DNA of 64,000 bases from Shewanella loihica PV-4 (GCF_000016065.1 NC_009092.1:3286001-3350000); one strand, 5' to 3'. Counted from the stretch's first letter, positions 36,456-46,238 are shown. Numbers and translations: made by a program. The notes: generated from the letters alone by a model not told the origin.

Positions 36456-36824
36456 ATGAATGAACGGCGGCAATTTTCGCGCATCTTCTTCGATGTCGAT
36501 GCGGCGCTCACCCAAGAAGATAAGGTGTGGTCAACCAAGCTGCACGATCTTAGCCTGAATGGTGCCCTGGTCGAGCAGCCCCAAGAGTTCGCGCCAAATC
36601 CGGCGCCAATACTCCTGAGTTTCACCCTAGAAGGCTCGGATGTCGAGGTCACCATGGAGACCCAGGTGATCCACCGTCAAGATGGCCAACTCGGCCTCGA
36701 ATGCCTGCATATCGATATCGACAGCATCAGCCACTTAAGGCGTATGCTCGAGCTCAACACAGGCGATGCCTCCCTACTCGACCGTGAACTCAAGATGTTT
36801 ATCGAGGTACATGATCAGGGCTGA
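36456..36824 (+). CDS. single-domain PilZ protein
   Basis: 122 residues from the ATG at 36456, preceded by AGGACAGG; an upstream in-frame ATG adds 16 non-conserved residues. The protein is a PilZ domain with the cyclic-di-GMP-binding motifs RRQFSR (RxxxR) near the start and DLSLNGA (D/N-x-S-x-x-G). It is expected to bind cyclic-di-GMP as a small effector. Single gene with its own terminator; target unknown. Confidence 0.9.
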   Translation: MNERRQFSRIFFDVDAALTQEDKVWSTKLHDLSLNGALVEQPQEFAPNPAPILLSFTLEGSDVEVTMETQVIHRQDGQLGLECLHIDIDSISHLRRMLELNTGDASLLDRELKMFIEVHDQG

Positions 36825-36885
36825 TGCGCTCTCCTGACAGCCATGAGCTTAGCTTGAGCGCACTAGGCTTCAATGAAAGCAACAC

Positions 36886-36909
36886 AAAGGGGACCTAGGG
36901 TCCTCTTTT
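36886..36909 (+). terminator. terminator after the PilZ gene
   Basis: 9-bp stem with one G-U pair (AAAGGGGAC / GTCCTCTTT) and a short T run, about 60 bp after the stop codon. Confidence 0.7.
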
Positions 36910-37046
36910 CGATCTGGCGCAACTTGCCTTCGCTCTAACTATTGGGCTGGCTGCTAATCCTGGCACTACCCGATGCGGGCGCCATGAGTTAACTCTCTAT
37001 GCTCTCCTGTCAATAGACCGCAAGCTCACCTCCCCCCACCTAATCG

Positions 37047-37115
37047 CTCGCTTAAGCACTTCCTTAACTCTCTTTATAACTCTCTTAGTAACTCGCTTAA
37101 CCACTCATTTAAAAA
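37047..37115. repeat. 12-bp tandem repeat array
   Basis: Six imperfect units beginning CT (e.g. CTCGCTTAAGCA, CTCTCTTTATAA, CTCTCTTAGTAA, CTCGCTTAACCA); the second is shortened to 9 bp. It lies in the 481-bp gap before the Ntn hydrolase gene; apart from the PilZ terminator and this array nothing else was recognised there. Confidence 0.8.
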
Positions 37116-37305
37116 CGCGGGTTAAAACTCACCAAAGCACAGCTTAAAGCCTCCCTAAAGGCTCGGCGCGAATCAAACCAACATATTCGAATATCGAATG
37201 GTTATTAGTTATTAACTATCAGGTTTTGAGCCTATTCTAGACCCATAGGCAAGACCTAGCCGAGAAACCAACCCATTTTAGGTTCAACCAAACGAGGCAC
37301 TCATC

Positions 37306-38391
37306 ATGAAAAAATCAATCGTCGCAGCCAGCATCGTCGCGCTTATGACTATCGGTGCAGTACAAACCGCTTCAGCTTGCTCTAGCGTTTCGGCCACCAC
37401 AGACTATGGCACGCTAGTCGCCCGCTCACTAGACTGGGATGTTCACGTAGAAGCTCGCGCCAAGATCATTCCAGCTGGCATAGAAATCAGCTCCAAGGCG
37501 CCTAGCTACAAGACTCAGGCCACTTGGACCACCAAGTACAAGTCAATGTCACTGTCTGACAACCCTATCTTCCATGGCACTGCCTACGATGCCATCAACG
37601 ATCAAGGCCTGTCGGTACATGGTCAGTATCAGGAAGCCAGCAAGCCGTTCCTGACGATGCACAAAGACAATGATAATGGTGCCCCAGCGGTCAACAACGG
37701 CCTGCTCGCCACCTACATCACCTCAAACTACAAAACCGTTGCCGAAGCTATCGACGGTCTCGAAAAAGGCGAATGGCAGCCAGCCTTCTCGGATCCTATG
37801 ATGGACATGGAACATCTGGTACCCGGTCACTTCAACCTGCGCGATAACGAAGGCAACGTGGCCCTCATCCAGCTCAACGCAGGTGGTAAGCTGAAGGTAT
37901 GGCGTGGCAGCACCAACGATGAACTGCGCTTCGTCACCAACGAGCCCCTGTTCCAGGATCACCTGGAGTTCTCTAAGACGATCGACCGCAGTGCGCTGGG
38001 CACCAAACTCCCTGCAGATTACTCGCCACTGTCACGTTATGTGCGCGGCCTGCACCATGCAGAGAGCCAGGACTTCAAGAACATGACCTATCAGCAGACT
38101 ATGGCGGCGCAGCTACTGGCCTTCCACAGCGCGGTAGCCATCCCACAATCAGTCCAGGCACCTTTCGTCGATGGTCCTAAGATTGCGGAAGAAGGCGGCG
38201 TGTTCCCAACCTTCTTCACCGTACAGTACAACCTGAAGAACGGCGACACCGTCTACTCAGACCTGTATGAAGGCCATCAGATCAAGTTCAACTTCGCAGA
38301 GGTTAGCGTTGGCAAAGAGCCGGTCTGTGCAAACCTCTCAGTCGATGCTCACGAAGGTCGCGCCGCACCAACCTTTGGCAAGTGTAGCTAA
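37306..38391 (+). CDS. exported choloylglycine hydrolase family enzyme (penicillin V acylase / bile salt hydrolase / AHL acylase group)
   Basis: 361 residues. The signal peptide (1-24, ending TASA) directly precedes Cys25, so signal removal would expose the N-terminal nucleophile cysteine of this Ntn family. The first mature residues CSSV...RSLDWD carry the family Cys, Arg and Asp catalytic positions. Members cleave linear amide bonds in conjugated bile salts, penicillin V or acyl-homoserine lactones; Gram-negative exported members are often penicillin V/AHL acylases, and I recall one from a Shewanella being characterised as such. Substrate cannot be decided here. Single gene, strong terminator. 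Confidence 0.88.
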   Translation: MKKSIVAASIVALMTIGAVQTASACSSVSATTDYGTLVARSLDWDVHVEARAKIIPAGIEISSKAPSYKTQATWTTKYKSMSLSDNPIFHGTAYDAINDQGLSVHGQYQEASKPFLTMHKDNDNGAPAVNNGLLATYITSNYKTVAEAIDGLEKGEWQPAFSDPMMDMEHLVPGHFNLRDNEGNVALIQLNAGGKLKVWRGSTNDELRFVTNEPLFQDHLEFSKTIDRSALGTKLPADYSPLSRYVRGLHHAESQDFKNMTYQQTMAAQLLAFHSAVAIPQSVQAPFVDGPKIAEEGGVFPTFFTVQYNLKNGDTVYSDLYEGHQIKFNFAEVSVGKEPVCANLSVDAHEGRAAPTFGKCS

Positions 38392-38405
38392 CAGACCCTA
38401 AGCGC

Positions 38406-38437
38406 AAAAAAGCCTCCGATATCGGAGGCTTTTTTTA
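38406..38437 (+). terminator. terminator after the Ntn hydrolase gene
   Basis: Palindromic stem GCCTCCGAT / ATCGGAGGC flanked by A and T runs, 15 bp after the stop; probably works in both directions for the convergent GNAT gene. Confidence 0.9.
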
Positions 38438-38474
38438 TCTAAACGGATCCGTTTTTTTAATCTGGGCCGTTAGC

Positions 38475-38975
38475 TTAATTCCTTACCTGAAAGGCATCAT
38501 GGTAACTCACCTCGCCCTGAGGCCATTCGCCGCCCAGTTTACACGCGAGAAAATAAGCCTCGGGCACGCCGGGTAGAATAAGTCCTGCCTTGGGGGCAAA
38601 GCCAAAACGCTGATAAAACTCAGGCTCTCCCAGCAACACGCAGCCATGGGCACTTGCGTTATCGAGCGCCTCCAGCGCGGCGCCCATCAAGGCGCTGCCG
38701 ATCCCCTCTCCCTGACGCTCGGGCACTACCGAGATAGGGCCGAGTCCATACCAGTCTTGGCTCCCATCGGAGATGGTCACCCTGGACAGGGCGACATGCC
38801 CCACTATCTTTCCCTGCACCTCGGCCACTAACGATATCGCCAGCGCGCCTGCATCTCTCAGGGCGTTAACGATAAGATGCTCGGTATGGTCTGTGTGGGG
38901 CGCCTCGAGAAAGGCGGCCTTGGTGATCTCTTCTATAGCGGCGATATCGCCGGGGGCTTCGCTACGTATATGCAT
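38475..38975 (-). CDS. GNAT N-acetyltransferase (YhbS type)
   Basis: 166 residues, GNAT fold with the acetyl-CoA loop VVPERQGEGIGSALM (Q/R-x-x-G-x-G/A) and a C-terminal EPEFYQRFGFAP segment typical of the YhbS group. The substrate is unknown. A clear ribosome site (AGAGGA) precedes the ATG at 38975. It lies 26 bp downstream of radA on the same strand. Confidence 0.88.
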   Translation of the reverse strand: MHIRSEAPGDIAAIEEITKAAFLEAPHTDHTEHLIVNALRDAGALAISLVAEVQGKIVGHVALSRVTISDGSQDWYGLGPISVVPERQGEGIGSALMGAALEALDNASAHGCVLLGEPEFYQRFGFAPKAGLILPGVPEAYFLACKLGGEWPQGEVSYHDAFQVRN

Positions 38976-39001
38976 GGGTTTCCTCTTGCTGTCTGTTCAC
39001 C

Positions 39002-40375
39002 TTAACAGATCAACTCCAGTAGCTCGTGTATCGTCTTGATGGGGTTAATCTTGGCGCCCAGACCTTCCATCGACTTATGATAATTGCGAAACGGAATGAA
39101 GATCTCGGTAAAGCCATGCTGCACCGCCTCCTTCACCCTAGGCACGCCGCTGTCGATGGGGCGCACATCGCCGTTGAGACTCAGCTCGCCCATGATGCAG
39201 GTGGTGCGCGGCACCACGAACTCGTTGAGGCTGCTCAGCAGCGCAGCCACCAGCGCCAGGTCGATACAAGTCTCAGACTCGTCTATCTTAAGCCCGCCCA
39301 CCAGATTGAAATAGGTGTCGTGATAGATCTTGGTGCGGGTATGTTTGCGCAAGATCCCGGTCAACATCTTGATTCGGTTCATGTTCAGGCCAACACAGAC
39401 TCGCTGGGGAAACTCCCCCTCAGCCTCAGTGGTCAGGCACTGGATCTCCAGCAACAGGTTACGATTGCCCTTGCGGATACAGGTGATGGCCGCCCCGGGA
39501 GACTCGGTAGTCGACCCCGAGAGGAAGATCTCGCTGGGGTTATCGACGCTTAACATGCCCCGCTCGGTCATCCTGAAGATGCCTACGGTATCTACGTCGC
39601 CGAAACGGTTCTTGTTGGCCCTCAGGGTGCGTACTTGACCGTCGTTACACTCGAGATGCGTCAGGCAATCGACGATATGGATCAGGGTCTGCGGGCCTGC
39701 CGTCTCGTTGTTCTTGTTCACGTGGGCCACCAAGAACATGGTGACATTGTTCTGCTTACAGTATTGGGTCAGTGCCTGGGCACTGCCCTTGACCTGGGAT
39801 GGCGAACCCGGACTGCCGTTGGCAAGGTCCGTCACCACGGCCTGAATTGAGTCGATCACCGCAAACTTGACCTGCTTGGCCTCCAGCTCGGCGATGATCG
39901 CCTCCACATTGGTCTCGGCCATCAGGTAGAGGTTTTCCTCGTTGCAGTCCAGCCTGAGGCGATTGACCCGGTTCTTAAACTGCGACAGCGACTCTTCGGC
40001 GGTACAGTAGAGCGAGGGCATCAGCTGAGACATGCGCGACACCAGATCCGACAAAATAGTCGTCTTACCGGCGCCGGGATCCCCCGAGATGATGTTGACC
40101 GAGCCCGTGGTGAGCCCGCCGCACAGCACCCGGTCTAGCTCACCAATGCCGGTAAGCAGCTTCTTGGCCTCGAACTCCTCCACCTCGCTAAGCTTCTTGG
40201 AACCGCCACCGACAGCCCCCGCATAACCGGCCACGGAGCCAGCACTTGACTTAGCCGGTGCCAGCCTCACCTCAGAGATGGTGTTCCACTCGCCGCAGGC
40301 ATTACACTGCCCCTGCCAGCGGGGAAAGTCCTGACCACATTCGCTGCACACATATGCTGTTTTATTCTTCGCCAT
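39002..40375 (-). CDS. radA: DNA repair/recombination protein RadA
   Basis: 457 residues, the usual length. Domains in order: C4 zinc finger (C10, C13, C24, C27), RecA-like ATPase with Walker A GDPGAGKTT (about 98-106), the RadA-specific KNRFGD motif, and a Lon-like C-terminal domain. RadA drives branch migration of recombination intermediates. The serB, smp, PilZ and radA genes lie close together, as in other Vibrionales and Alteromonadales. Confidence 0.96.
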   Translation of the reverse strand: MAKNKTAYVCSECGQDFPRWQGQCNACGEWNTISEVRLAPAKSSAGSVAGYAGAVGGGSKKLSEVEEFEAKKLLTGIGELDRVLCGGLTTGSVNIISGDPGAGKTTILSDLVSRMSQLMPSLYCTAEESLSQFKNRVNRLRLDCNEENLYLMAETNVEAIIAELEAKQVKFAVIDSIQAVVTDLANGSPGSPSQVKGSAQALTQYCKQNNVTMFLVAHVNKNNETAGPQTLIHIVDCLTHLECNDGQVRTLRANKNRFGDVDTVGIFRMTERGMLSVDNPSEIFLSGSTTESPGAAITCIRKGNRNLLLEIQCLTTEAEGEFPQRVCVGLNMNRIKMLTGILRKHTRTKIYHDTYFNLVGGLKIDESETCIDLALVAALLSSLNEFVVPRTTCIMGELSLNGDVRPIDSGVPRVKEAVQHGFTEIFIPFRNYHKSMEGLGAKINPIKTIHELLELIC

Positions 40376-40704
40376 AGCTTAACTGTTTGTCATCTCATCA
40401 ATGTCCGGCCTCTCTGTATCTGCATGCGCAGACAAGAAAGGCCCTTTTCCATGCAGGCATTCTACATGAGTATCTTGAGCGGCTGTAGTGTGCATACGCC
40501 AATCGGCGTTATCACTCTGCAGTAAAATGATTCCCACAAGGGGGCTAAAATGCCTTACACTGGCGTTAGGGCTTTCAACCACAGTGTCCGCCGCAGCGAT
40601 AGCAAATTGTGCTGAATAAACAAAAGGCTATCAAGTTTTGACCCGAGCTGCCGACACAAGAAGATAAGCCGCGCCATCCACTTTGAGTCGAAAAGATATT
40701 ATCC
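40376..40704. other. intergenic region between divergent radA and PilZ gene
   Basis: 329 bp containing both promoters. Short open frames exist but show no ribosome site or recognisable protein. No repeats or terminators were seen. Confidence 0.55.
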
Positions 40705-43095
40705 ATGAGTCTAGAGCAACATAAGGCATTGATCGAACAGTTAAAACCCCTGCTGATGGAGACCAACTTCCAGGAGCTGTTTGAACATCTGACCTCGGGC
40801 GAGTCTAATTCGACCCGTTTTCTGCTCAAGATGGAGCTCAACCGCCTCTCCTCTCCCTGTACCCGGGTTATCGATCTCAGGGACAGATCCGAACTGCCCT
40901 GCGCCCCCTTTAGCAGCGGCGCCCAGACACACTTTATCGATACGCCAGCGAAAGAGAACTTTATTCAGGCCCTAGCCCTGTATCAGGGGCAGTACACCCT
41001 TGGGGTATACGAGCAGGTGATCGAGGGGCATAAGCTGCGCCGGCAAAGGGCGCGCGAAGGCGACCAAGGGGCCGACACTGCCCTTACCCCCTTTGTGGCC
41101 AGCGGCGCCATCTTAGGCAGCTATTTCAATCGCGCCGAAGAGCGGATGAACTATGCGATCCGCATCGGCGTGCTGCAGCCGGGACGCAGCGAGGTAAAAG
41201 GGATAACGGTCGACCTCTCGGTCGGCGGCGCCCGCATTCGCCTACCTGTAGATCACGGCCTCAATCCTGAACAGCCGCTTATCGTCAAGCTGCTGGAGCT
41301 GAGCGCCGAATACTATTTCGATGACCTGCAGAAAGGGGTGGAGTATCAGGTGGTCGATGTCGAGAGCAATCACGAGTTCAGCTGGATGCGTCTCAAGCGC
41401 GTCGGCGGCAGCGACGCCCTGTCGGACATGCTGGCCAACCTGATCCAAGGCTACAAGTTTCGCTACAAGGTGGATATCAACGACATACTGGTCGCCGCCA
41501 CAGGACTGGGCTTCGAGCGTCACTACCTGCCCCATCTGCCGCACCTGCCGCTGTATGTGGAGCTTAAGGATGGTCAGCATCGCATCACCCACAAGCTGCT
41601 GAGCCGCGACAATCAGAAGCTGCAACAGTATTTTGTCGATGAGAAGTCGGTCAGCCAGCTTGGCGGCATGTTGACCCATGAGCGGTTACAGGCGCTGTTT
41701 AATGCGCCTCAAGACCCGGATCATAACCTGTTTTTCTGTTTTACCTTTCAGGCGCAAGGAGCGATCTTCTTCTATTCCGCCAGCCTGGCCGAGCTAAAAC
41801 AGAGCGATCTGCTCGGCCTCTTCCTGCGCTTTGGTGCTACTAAGGCCAGTTGGCGCATCTTCAAGCTGGCCTGTCATGAGATAGACCATGAGATCTCCTA
41901 TAAATCCAGTATCTTACCCGGTGACTCCAGCTATTACGCCTCGCTGACCGAGGCCCAGCTCAAGTGCTTCACACATGTGCTGCAGCTGATCGATCTCACC
42001 AACGAGGAGGTGCTGCCCCAATATGAGGCCTGGGATGCCAAAGGCCATCAGGCCAACGAATTGAAACGTTTCGGCCAGGAAAAGCTGCTGGAAGATCAGA
42101 TCAAGCTGTTGTCGCTGCAATTTACCGAGCGACGTAACGAGGCACGCTTCTCCTTCAAGACCCTGGTCACCGTCAGCCAGGGCAAGCAGTCTCACCACGG
42201 TTTCACCTTAGATATCTCGGGCAAGGGGCTGCAGGTTACCCTAGATGAGCCGGCCAACTTCGATACCACGGCCCCTGTGATGGTCGCCTTTCCCAAGCTG
42301 CAACATCTGGCGGGTAAGACGCGTCTGGCGCAGCTGCCCTATCGGCTGATCCGCACCCGCAAGAACGGCGTCACCATACACCTGGCCGCCATGGTCGGCC
42401 ACACGCCCCATGTCGGCGTCGCCTTCCTCAGCCGCCTCATCGAGGCCAACCGTGACAAGCTGAGAAAGCTGACCGAGGCCAACAGCGACATGAAGGAGCT
42501 CTCCGACGGGCTGAAGAACCTGCTGATGCGTGAGCTGGCCTCCGTCCCCTACTTCATTGAGAAGACGGCAAAATCGGCCAAACTCAGCGTATTAGGGGTG
42601 AGCAAACATTCCAATGCCATCGCAGATCTCTTCGCGGCGACCACCCAGGAAGCATTGAAATATGACCTCAGTGCCCTGCTGGATAAGGGCCGCCTCAAAG
42701 AGGATTTCATCACCCCTATCCGCCAGATGAAGCCGCAACACGGACTCGAGTTTTTCGAGACCTATGTACAGATCTCCCGCCAGTCTCAGGGACGAATCAA
42801 GATAAAATGCGTACCGCCAAGGGAGATTGGCGATCAACAGGCCCAGCTACACTTCATCAGACAGAGCCAGAACCTGGGCCGTTTCATGGCGCTTCGCGTC
42901 TACCGAGGCGCCGCTGGTAAGCCGGATATCAATTATATCAAGCGCGAGCTGGAATATATTGGCCTACATGCCCAGCACAAGGCCAAGAAGCTGGAGCAGC
43001 TGATGTGGCACATCATAGGGGTTGGTGAGCTGCTGGATATCACGGACGAGGTGATGCTGCGCTATCCAGAGCTGCTTGAGCCGCAAAAAGAGTAA
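40705..43095 (+). CDS. large two-PilZ protein, PlzD-like
   Basis: 796 residues. An N-terminal region of about 140 residues is followed by a PilZ domain (RAEER then DLSVGGA, about 148-245), a long middle region, a second PilZ domain (RNEAR then DISGKGL, about 475-570), and a C-terminal region of about 220 residues. Both PilZ units retain the RxxxR and D-x-S-x-x-G motifs needed for cyclic-di-GMP. The location next to radA and near serB matches Vibrio cholerae PlzD, so this is probably its ortholog. The downstream function is unknown. Confidence 0.85.
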   Translation: MSLEQHKALIEQLKPLLMETNFQELFEHLTSGESNSTRFLLKMELNRLSSPCTRVIDLRDRSELPCAPFSSGAQTHFIDTPAKENFIQALALYQGQYTLGVYEQVIEGHKLRRQRAREGDQGADTALTPFVASGAILGSYFNRAEERMNYAIRIGVLQPGRSEVKGITVDLSVGGARIRLPVDHGLNPEQPLIVKLLELSAEYYFDDLQKGVEYQVVDVESNHEFSWMRLKRVGGSDALSDMLANLIQGYKFRYKVDINDILVAATGLGFERHYLPHLPHLPLYVELKDGQHRITHKLLSRDNQKLQQYFVDEKSVSQLGGMLTHERLQALFNAPQDPDHNLFFCFTFQAQGAIFFYSASLAELKQSDLLGLFLRFGATKASWRIFKLACHEIDHEISYKSSILPGDSSYYASLTEAQLKCFTHVLQLIDLTNEEVLPQYEAWDAKGHQANELKRFGQEKLLEDQIKLLSLQFTERRNEARFSFKTLVTVSQGKQSHHGFTLDISGKGLQVTLDEPANFDTTAPVMVAFPKLQHLAGKTRLAQLPYRLIRTRKNGVTIHLAAMVGHTPHVGVAFLSRLIEANRDKLRKLTEANSDMKELSDGLKNLLMRELASVPYFIEKTAKSAKLSVLGVSKHSNAIADLFAATTQEALKYDLSALLDKGRLKEDFITPIRQMKPQHGLEFFETYVQISRQSQGRIKIKCVPPREIGDQQAQLHFIRQSQNLGRFMALRVYRGAAGKPDINYIKRELEYIGLHAQHKAKKLEQLMWHIIGVGELLDITDEVMLRYPELLEPQKE

Positions 43096-43104
43096 TAGCC
43101 GAGG

Positions 43105-44031
43105 CTAGAGCGCTTGGTACCAGCTTAGCACCTGGGGAAAATGATCCTCTGTGGCATCCTTGTGGGTCAGCATCTCGGCGTGGCCATAGTCGTGGCGGTT
43201 GCCATTAGCCTTGCTGAGCAAGGTATAGGTCACCGGCTTGATATGGCACTCCTTAATCATGCGCTGCACGTCGGCTGGATTACCCAGCACTTGATCCCCC
43301 TTACCTGCAATAAACCAGCTCTTTGGCCAGCCCTGCTTTGCGCCTAAGGCAATTGCCGCCTTGGCGTAATCGAAGCCATCGTCATGATCAATCCACTCGC
43401 CTCTGACCCAGTCGATACTCTGGGACAGGGAGGCCCTGGTCTCGTTATCCATCCCCATGCGCCAGCGGTCGGCGGCCAGATAGCCGTGACCGGCGGCAAT
43501 CGCCGGCGCTAGTTTGTTCCACACCAGATCCACCATCAGCCACTTCTTAAGCGAGCGTACCTTAATGGCGCGCTTACTGCCGAAGGTCAGCAAAGACGCG
43601 ACACTGGTCTGAAAGAAATCGAAGCGGGCGATGGCGCTGGCCATCAACACGCCACCCCAGGAGTGGGCGCACCAATGCACCTTATGAGCCTCGGGATGCT
43701 GAGACAAAATATAGTGCTGTACCAGAGGGAGTTGTTCGCGGATCACCTCCCCCTGACCATGGCTGGCGCCTGTGCTCAATTTTGGGGTACTCAGGCCGCG
43801 CCCCAGGGTATCGAGCACATAGACCACGAAGCCCGCCTCGGCCAGGTAGCAGCCAAGCCCCCTGCCCTTATCGCTATAGAAGACGCGGCCGTTAGACATG
43901 GCGCCATGAAGCATCAGTATGGGTGGCCGACTCATGTCGGCATCGGGCCGTTTGAGCAGGCGCAGATGGAGTTGTCCCTGACGATAGGGAATAAAACGTG
44001 ATTCTTGGATCAGAGTAGACACTGAAAACAT
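43105..44031 (-). CDS. alpha/beta-hydrolase
   Basis: 308 residues with an alpha/beta-hydrolase fold: oxyanion HGAMSNGRV, nucleophile elbow AHSWGG (Ser), and a late acid/His pair near GNRHDYGHAEM. It has no signal peptide. Substrate unknown; lipid or ester hydrolysis would be only a guess. Convergent with the PilZ gene (9-bp gap) and separated from serB by a 262-bp region containing the serB terminator. Confidence 0.8.
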   Translation of the reverse strand: MFSVSTLIQESRFIPYRQGQLHLRLLKRPDADMSRPPILMLHGAMSNGRVFYSDKGRGLGCYLAEAGFVVYVLDTLGRGLSTPKLSTGASHGQGEVIREQLPLVQHYILSQHPEAHKVHWCAHSWGGVLMASAIARFDFFQTSVASLLTFGSKRAIKVRSLKKWLMVDLVWNKLAPAIAAGHGYLAADRWRMGMDNETRASLSQSIDWVRGEWIDHDDGFDYAKAAIALGAKQGWPKSWFIAGKGDQVLGNPADVQRMIKECHIKPVTYTLLSKANGNRHDYGHAEMLTHKDATEDHFPQVLSWYQAL

Positions 44032-44236
44032 CCGAGTAAAATTTGATTTAAAGTACTGACTTTAAAGGAGTAACACAAGAGCAAAGCGAGAGAAAAACAA
44101 GAGTGAAACAGGCCTAAATCCGTCTTAAACAAGTGTTTAAAAATTATGACTTAAAGATCAAAGATAAAAGGATGATTTTAAACGCGAGCTTTAGATTCAA
44201 TCAGGAAAAAATTAGCCATTATAGTCGAGATAAAAT

Positions 44237-44259
44237 AAGGCCCGCACTAGGCGAGCCTT
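44237..44259 (-). terminator. terminator of serB
   Basis: 9-bp stem (AAGGCCCGC / GCGAGCCTT on the plus strand), with a G-U pair on the minus-strand RNA and a U-rich run after it; 35 bp beyond the serB stop. Confidence 0.75.
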
Positions 44260-44293
44260 TTGATGCTGTGTTAGACCTACCCGAGTATCCCGC

Positions 44294-45277
44294 CTAAGCC
44301 AGGTTCACCAACATGTAGGGCAGTACTCTTAGATCCAACTTGGCGATCGCCGCATCGGCTGCCGCCTTTAGCTTAGGCTTGGCATGATAGGCGATGCCAA
44401 AATCCGCCGCCTGCACCATGGGAATATCGTTGGCGCCATCGCCTATAGCCAGACGTTGACCCATTGGGATCTGCCAGCTCTCGGCGCTGCGCAGCACGGT
44501 ATCGGCCTTAAACTGGGCATCGACCACAGTGCCTATCACCTCACCCTTGAGTTTACCCTCGACTATCACCAGCTCGTTGGCATAGGCGGCATCGAGGTTT
44601 AACTGCTGCTTGAGGTGCCCAACGAACGGCGTAAAGCCGCCAGAGGCCAACACCAAGCGCCAGCCATAATCCTGCAACTCGGCCACCATGGCCTCCAGCC
44701 CCGGCATTAGCGGCAGCTGGGCACACAGGGTATCTATGATGCCGGCATCGGCCCCCGCCAGCTTGGCCACCCGCTCACGCAGGCTCTGCTCGAAATCCAG
44801 CTCGCCCTGCATGGCGCGCTCGGTAACCTCGGCCACCGCCTCGCCAACCCCGGCCATGGCCGCCAGCTCGTCGATGCACTCGATCTGAATCGCCGTCGAG
44901 TCCATGTCCATCACGAGTAGACCAGGCCTATCTAGCCTCGGCTGCTGGTCACCAATATACAAGAGCTCAATATCGTCCCTCGCCGCTAGGGCGTCGGCCA
45001 GCTTCTGCCCCACCTGCTTGTCGAGGCAGAGCTCGATACAGGTAAGATCGTTTTGGCGGGTGATAAGGGCGATGCTCACAGACGTCGCTGAGGACAACAG
45101 CTGCTCGGCGATAATCGCCTGACACTGAGTGCCCTGATAGACCAGACGCAGGCGTAAATCAGCGTTGGGGGCGCTCGCTTCCTCGTGGCGTGTAAGCTGA
45201 CAGCCATCCAGGGTAAGACTCGCGCTAACCTCATCATAGAGCCATGAAAACAGAGGATTTTGTTGCTGATATGCCAT
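44294..45277 (-). CDS. serB: phosphoserine phosphatase SerB
   Basis: 327 residues. The HAD nucleophile motif MDMDST (D124, D126) begins the catalytic domain, followed by LASGGFT and the GDGANDIPM metal-binding loop. The N-terminal ~110 residues are an accessory domain as in the longer gammaproteobacterial SerB. It performs the last step of serine synthesis. Divergent from smp with only 42 bp between starts, as in E. coli (smp-serB). Confidence 0.95.
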   Translation of the reverse strand: MAYQQQNPLFSWLYDEVSASLTLDGCQLTRHEEASAPNADLRLRLVYQGTQCQAIIAEQLLSSATSVSIALITRQNDLTCIELCLDKQVGQKLADALAARDDIELLYIGDQQPRLDRPGLLVMDMDSTAIQIECIDELAAMAGVGEAVAEVTERAMQGELDFEQSLRERVAKLAGADAGIIDTLCAQLPLMPGLEAMVAELQDYGWRLVLASGGFTPFVGHLKQQLNLDAAYANELVIVEGKLKGEVIGTVVDAQFKADTVLRSAESWQIPMGQRLAIGDGANDIPMVQAADFGIAYHAKPKLKAAADAAIAKLDLRVLPYMLVNLA

Positions 45278-45319
45278 TAGTCGTGCGTCTCCGGGTATCG
45301 GGTTAGAGGATAATCCATT

Positions 45320-46054
45320 ATGATTAATAAAACCCTTATCATCTTCAGGTACAAAGTGTTTTTTCTTAAAGGACTCAAAAAGACCCAGAGGCTGACGCGA
45401 CTACTGCAGATTGCTGTGGCGGTCGCCCTCATGGTGGGCCTGTTCCAATTATGGGAAACTAGCCTACTACAAGGTCAGCAGCTTCTAAAGTCCCAAACCC
45501 AAAAGATGGCACGATTATTAGTGCAGCAGACCGCCTATGGCGCCGCCCCGGCGCTGCAGCTGCAAAACGATGAGCAGCTACAATGGCTCACCAGCGCCCT
45601 GGTGCTGGATCCTAAGGTGATGTCGGCTACCATCTTCAGCGAGAAGGGGCAACGCCTGGCATTCGCCCAGAGCGTCACCGACGAGCAGCTGGAACCTGAG
45701 TCGGAAGAGCTAAAGGCTCTGCTGGCGCCTTATCCGCCCTATGTAGAGGCGGTGCTGCAGGATGATAAGAACCTGGGTTACATAGAGGTGCGTCTGGTGC
45801 CGCAGCGCTTCTTCAATGAGATCAAGGAGGCGCACCAGCTCAACATGGAACAGCAGCAGATGATGTTGATCATCGCAGGCCTCATCGGCATGTTGCTCTC
45901 CCGCGCCCTCTCCTTTAAACGAGCCGACTTCGAGCGCCGCAAGACCAAGAGCAAAATCGGTAAGAAAATCGCCGCCACCCTGGGAGCGGATGACGCGCAG
46001 GAAAGCGACGACTCGGCCCCAGATGCAGGCGGTGATAAGAAACAAGGCAATTAA
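45320..46054 (+). CDS. smp: Smp/YtjB family membrane protein
   Basis: 244 residues. An N-terminal helix (about 29-47), a periplasmic region of about 130 residues, and a second helix (about 180-195) with a charged tail. Sequence and location beside serB identify it as the Smp (YtjB, AhpA-like) family of membrane proteins with unclear function. The basic/acidic tail (KIGKKIAATLGADD, then Asp/Gly-rich) is low complexity. Confidence 0.85.
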   Translation: MINKTLIIFRYKVFFLKGLKKTQRLTRLLQIAVAVALMVGLFQLWETSLLQGQQLLKSQTQKMARLLVQQTAYGAAPALQLQNDEQLQWLTSALVLDPKVMSATIFSEKGQRLAFAQSVTDEQLEPESEELKALLAPYPPYVEAVLQDDKNLGYIEVRLVPQRFFNEIKEAHQLNMEQQQMMLIIAGLIGMLLSRALSFKRADFERRKTKSKIGKKIAATLGADDAQESDDSAPDAGGDKKQGN

Positions 46055-46109
46055 GAAGGCGTCACCCGGTGAAGGATACAGATAAGACTCACGCTCAGCT
46101 TAAGCCAGG

Positions 46110-46238
46110 TTTAAACAGAGGAAACTCTTAGTCAGATGAAAGGCTAAGTCAGAGGAAAGCCCTAGTCAGACAAAAACCTTGATCAGAGGGAAGCCTTGAT
46201 CACAGTAATACCCTGGTCAGAGAAACCTTGAAACAGAC
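46110..46238. repeat. 17-bp tandem repeat array
   Basis: About seven imperfect units of 15-18 bp, mostly 17 (e.g. CTTAGTCAGATGAAAGG, CTAGTCAGACAAAAACC, TTGATCAGAGGGAAGCC, TTGATCACAGTAATACC). It fills the space between the smp stop and the terminator shared with deoD. Confidence 0.88.
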
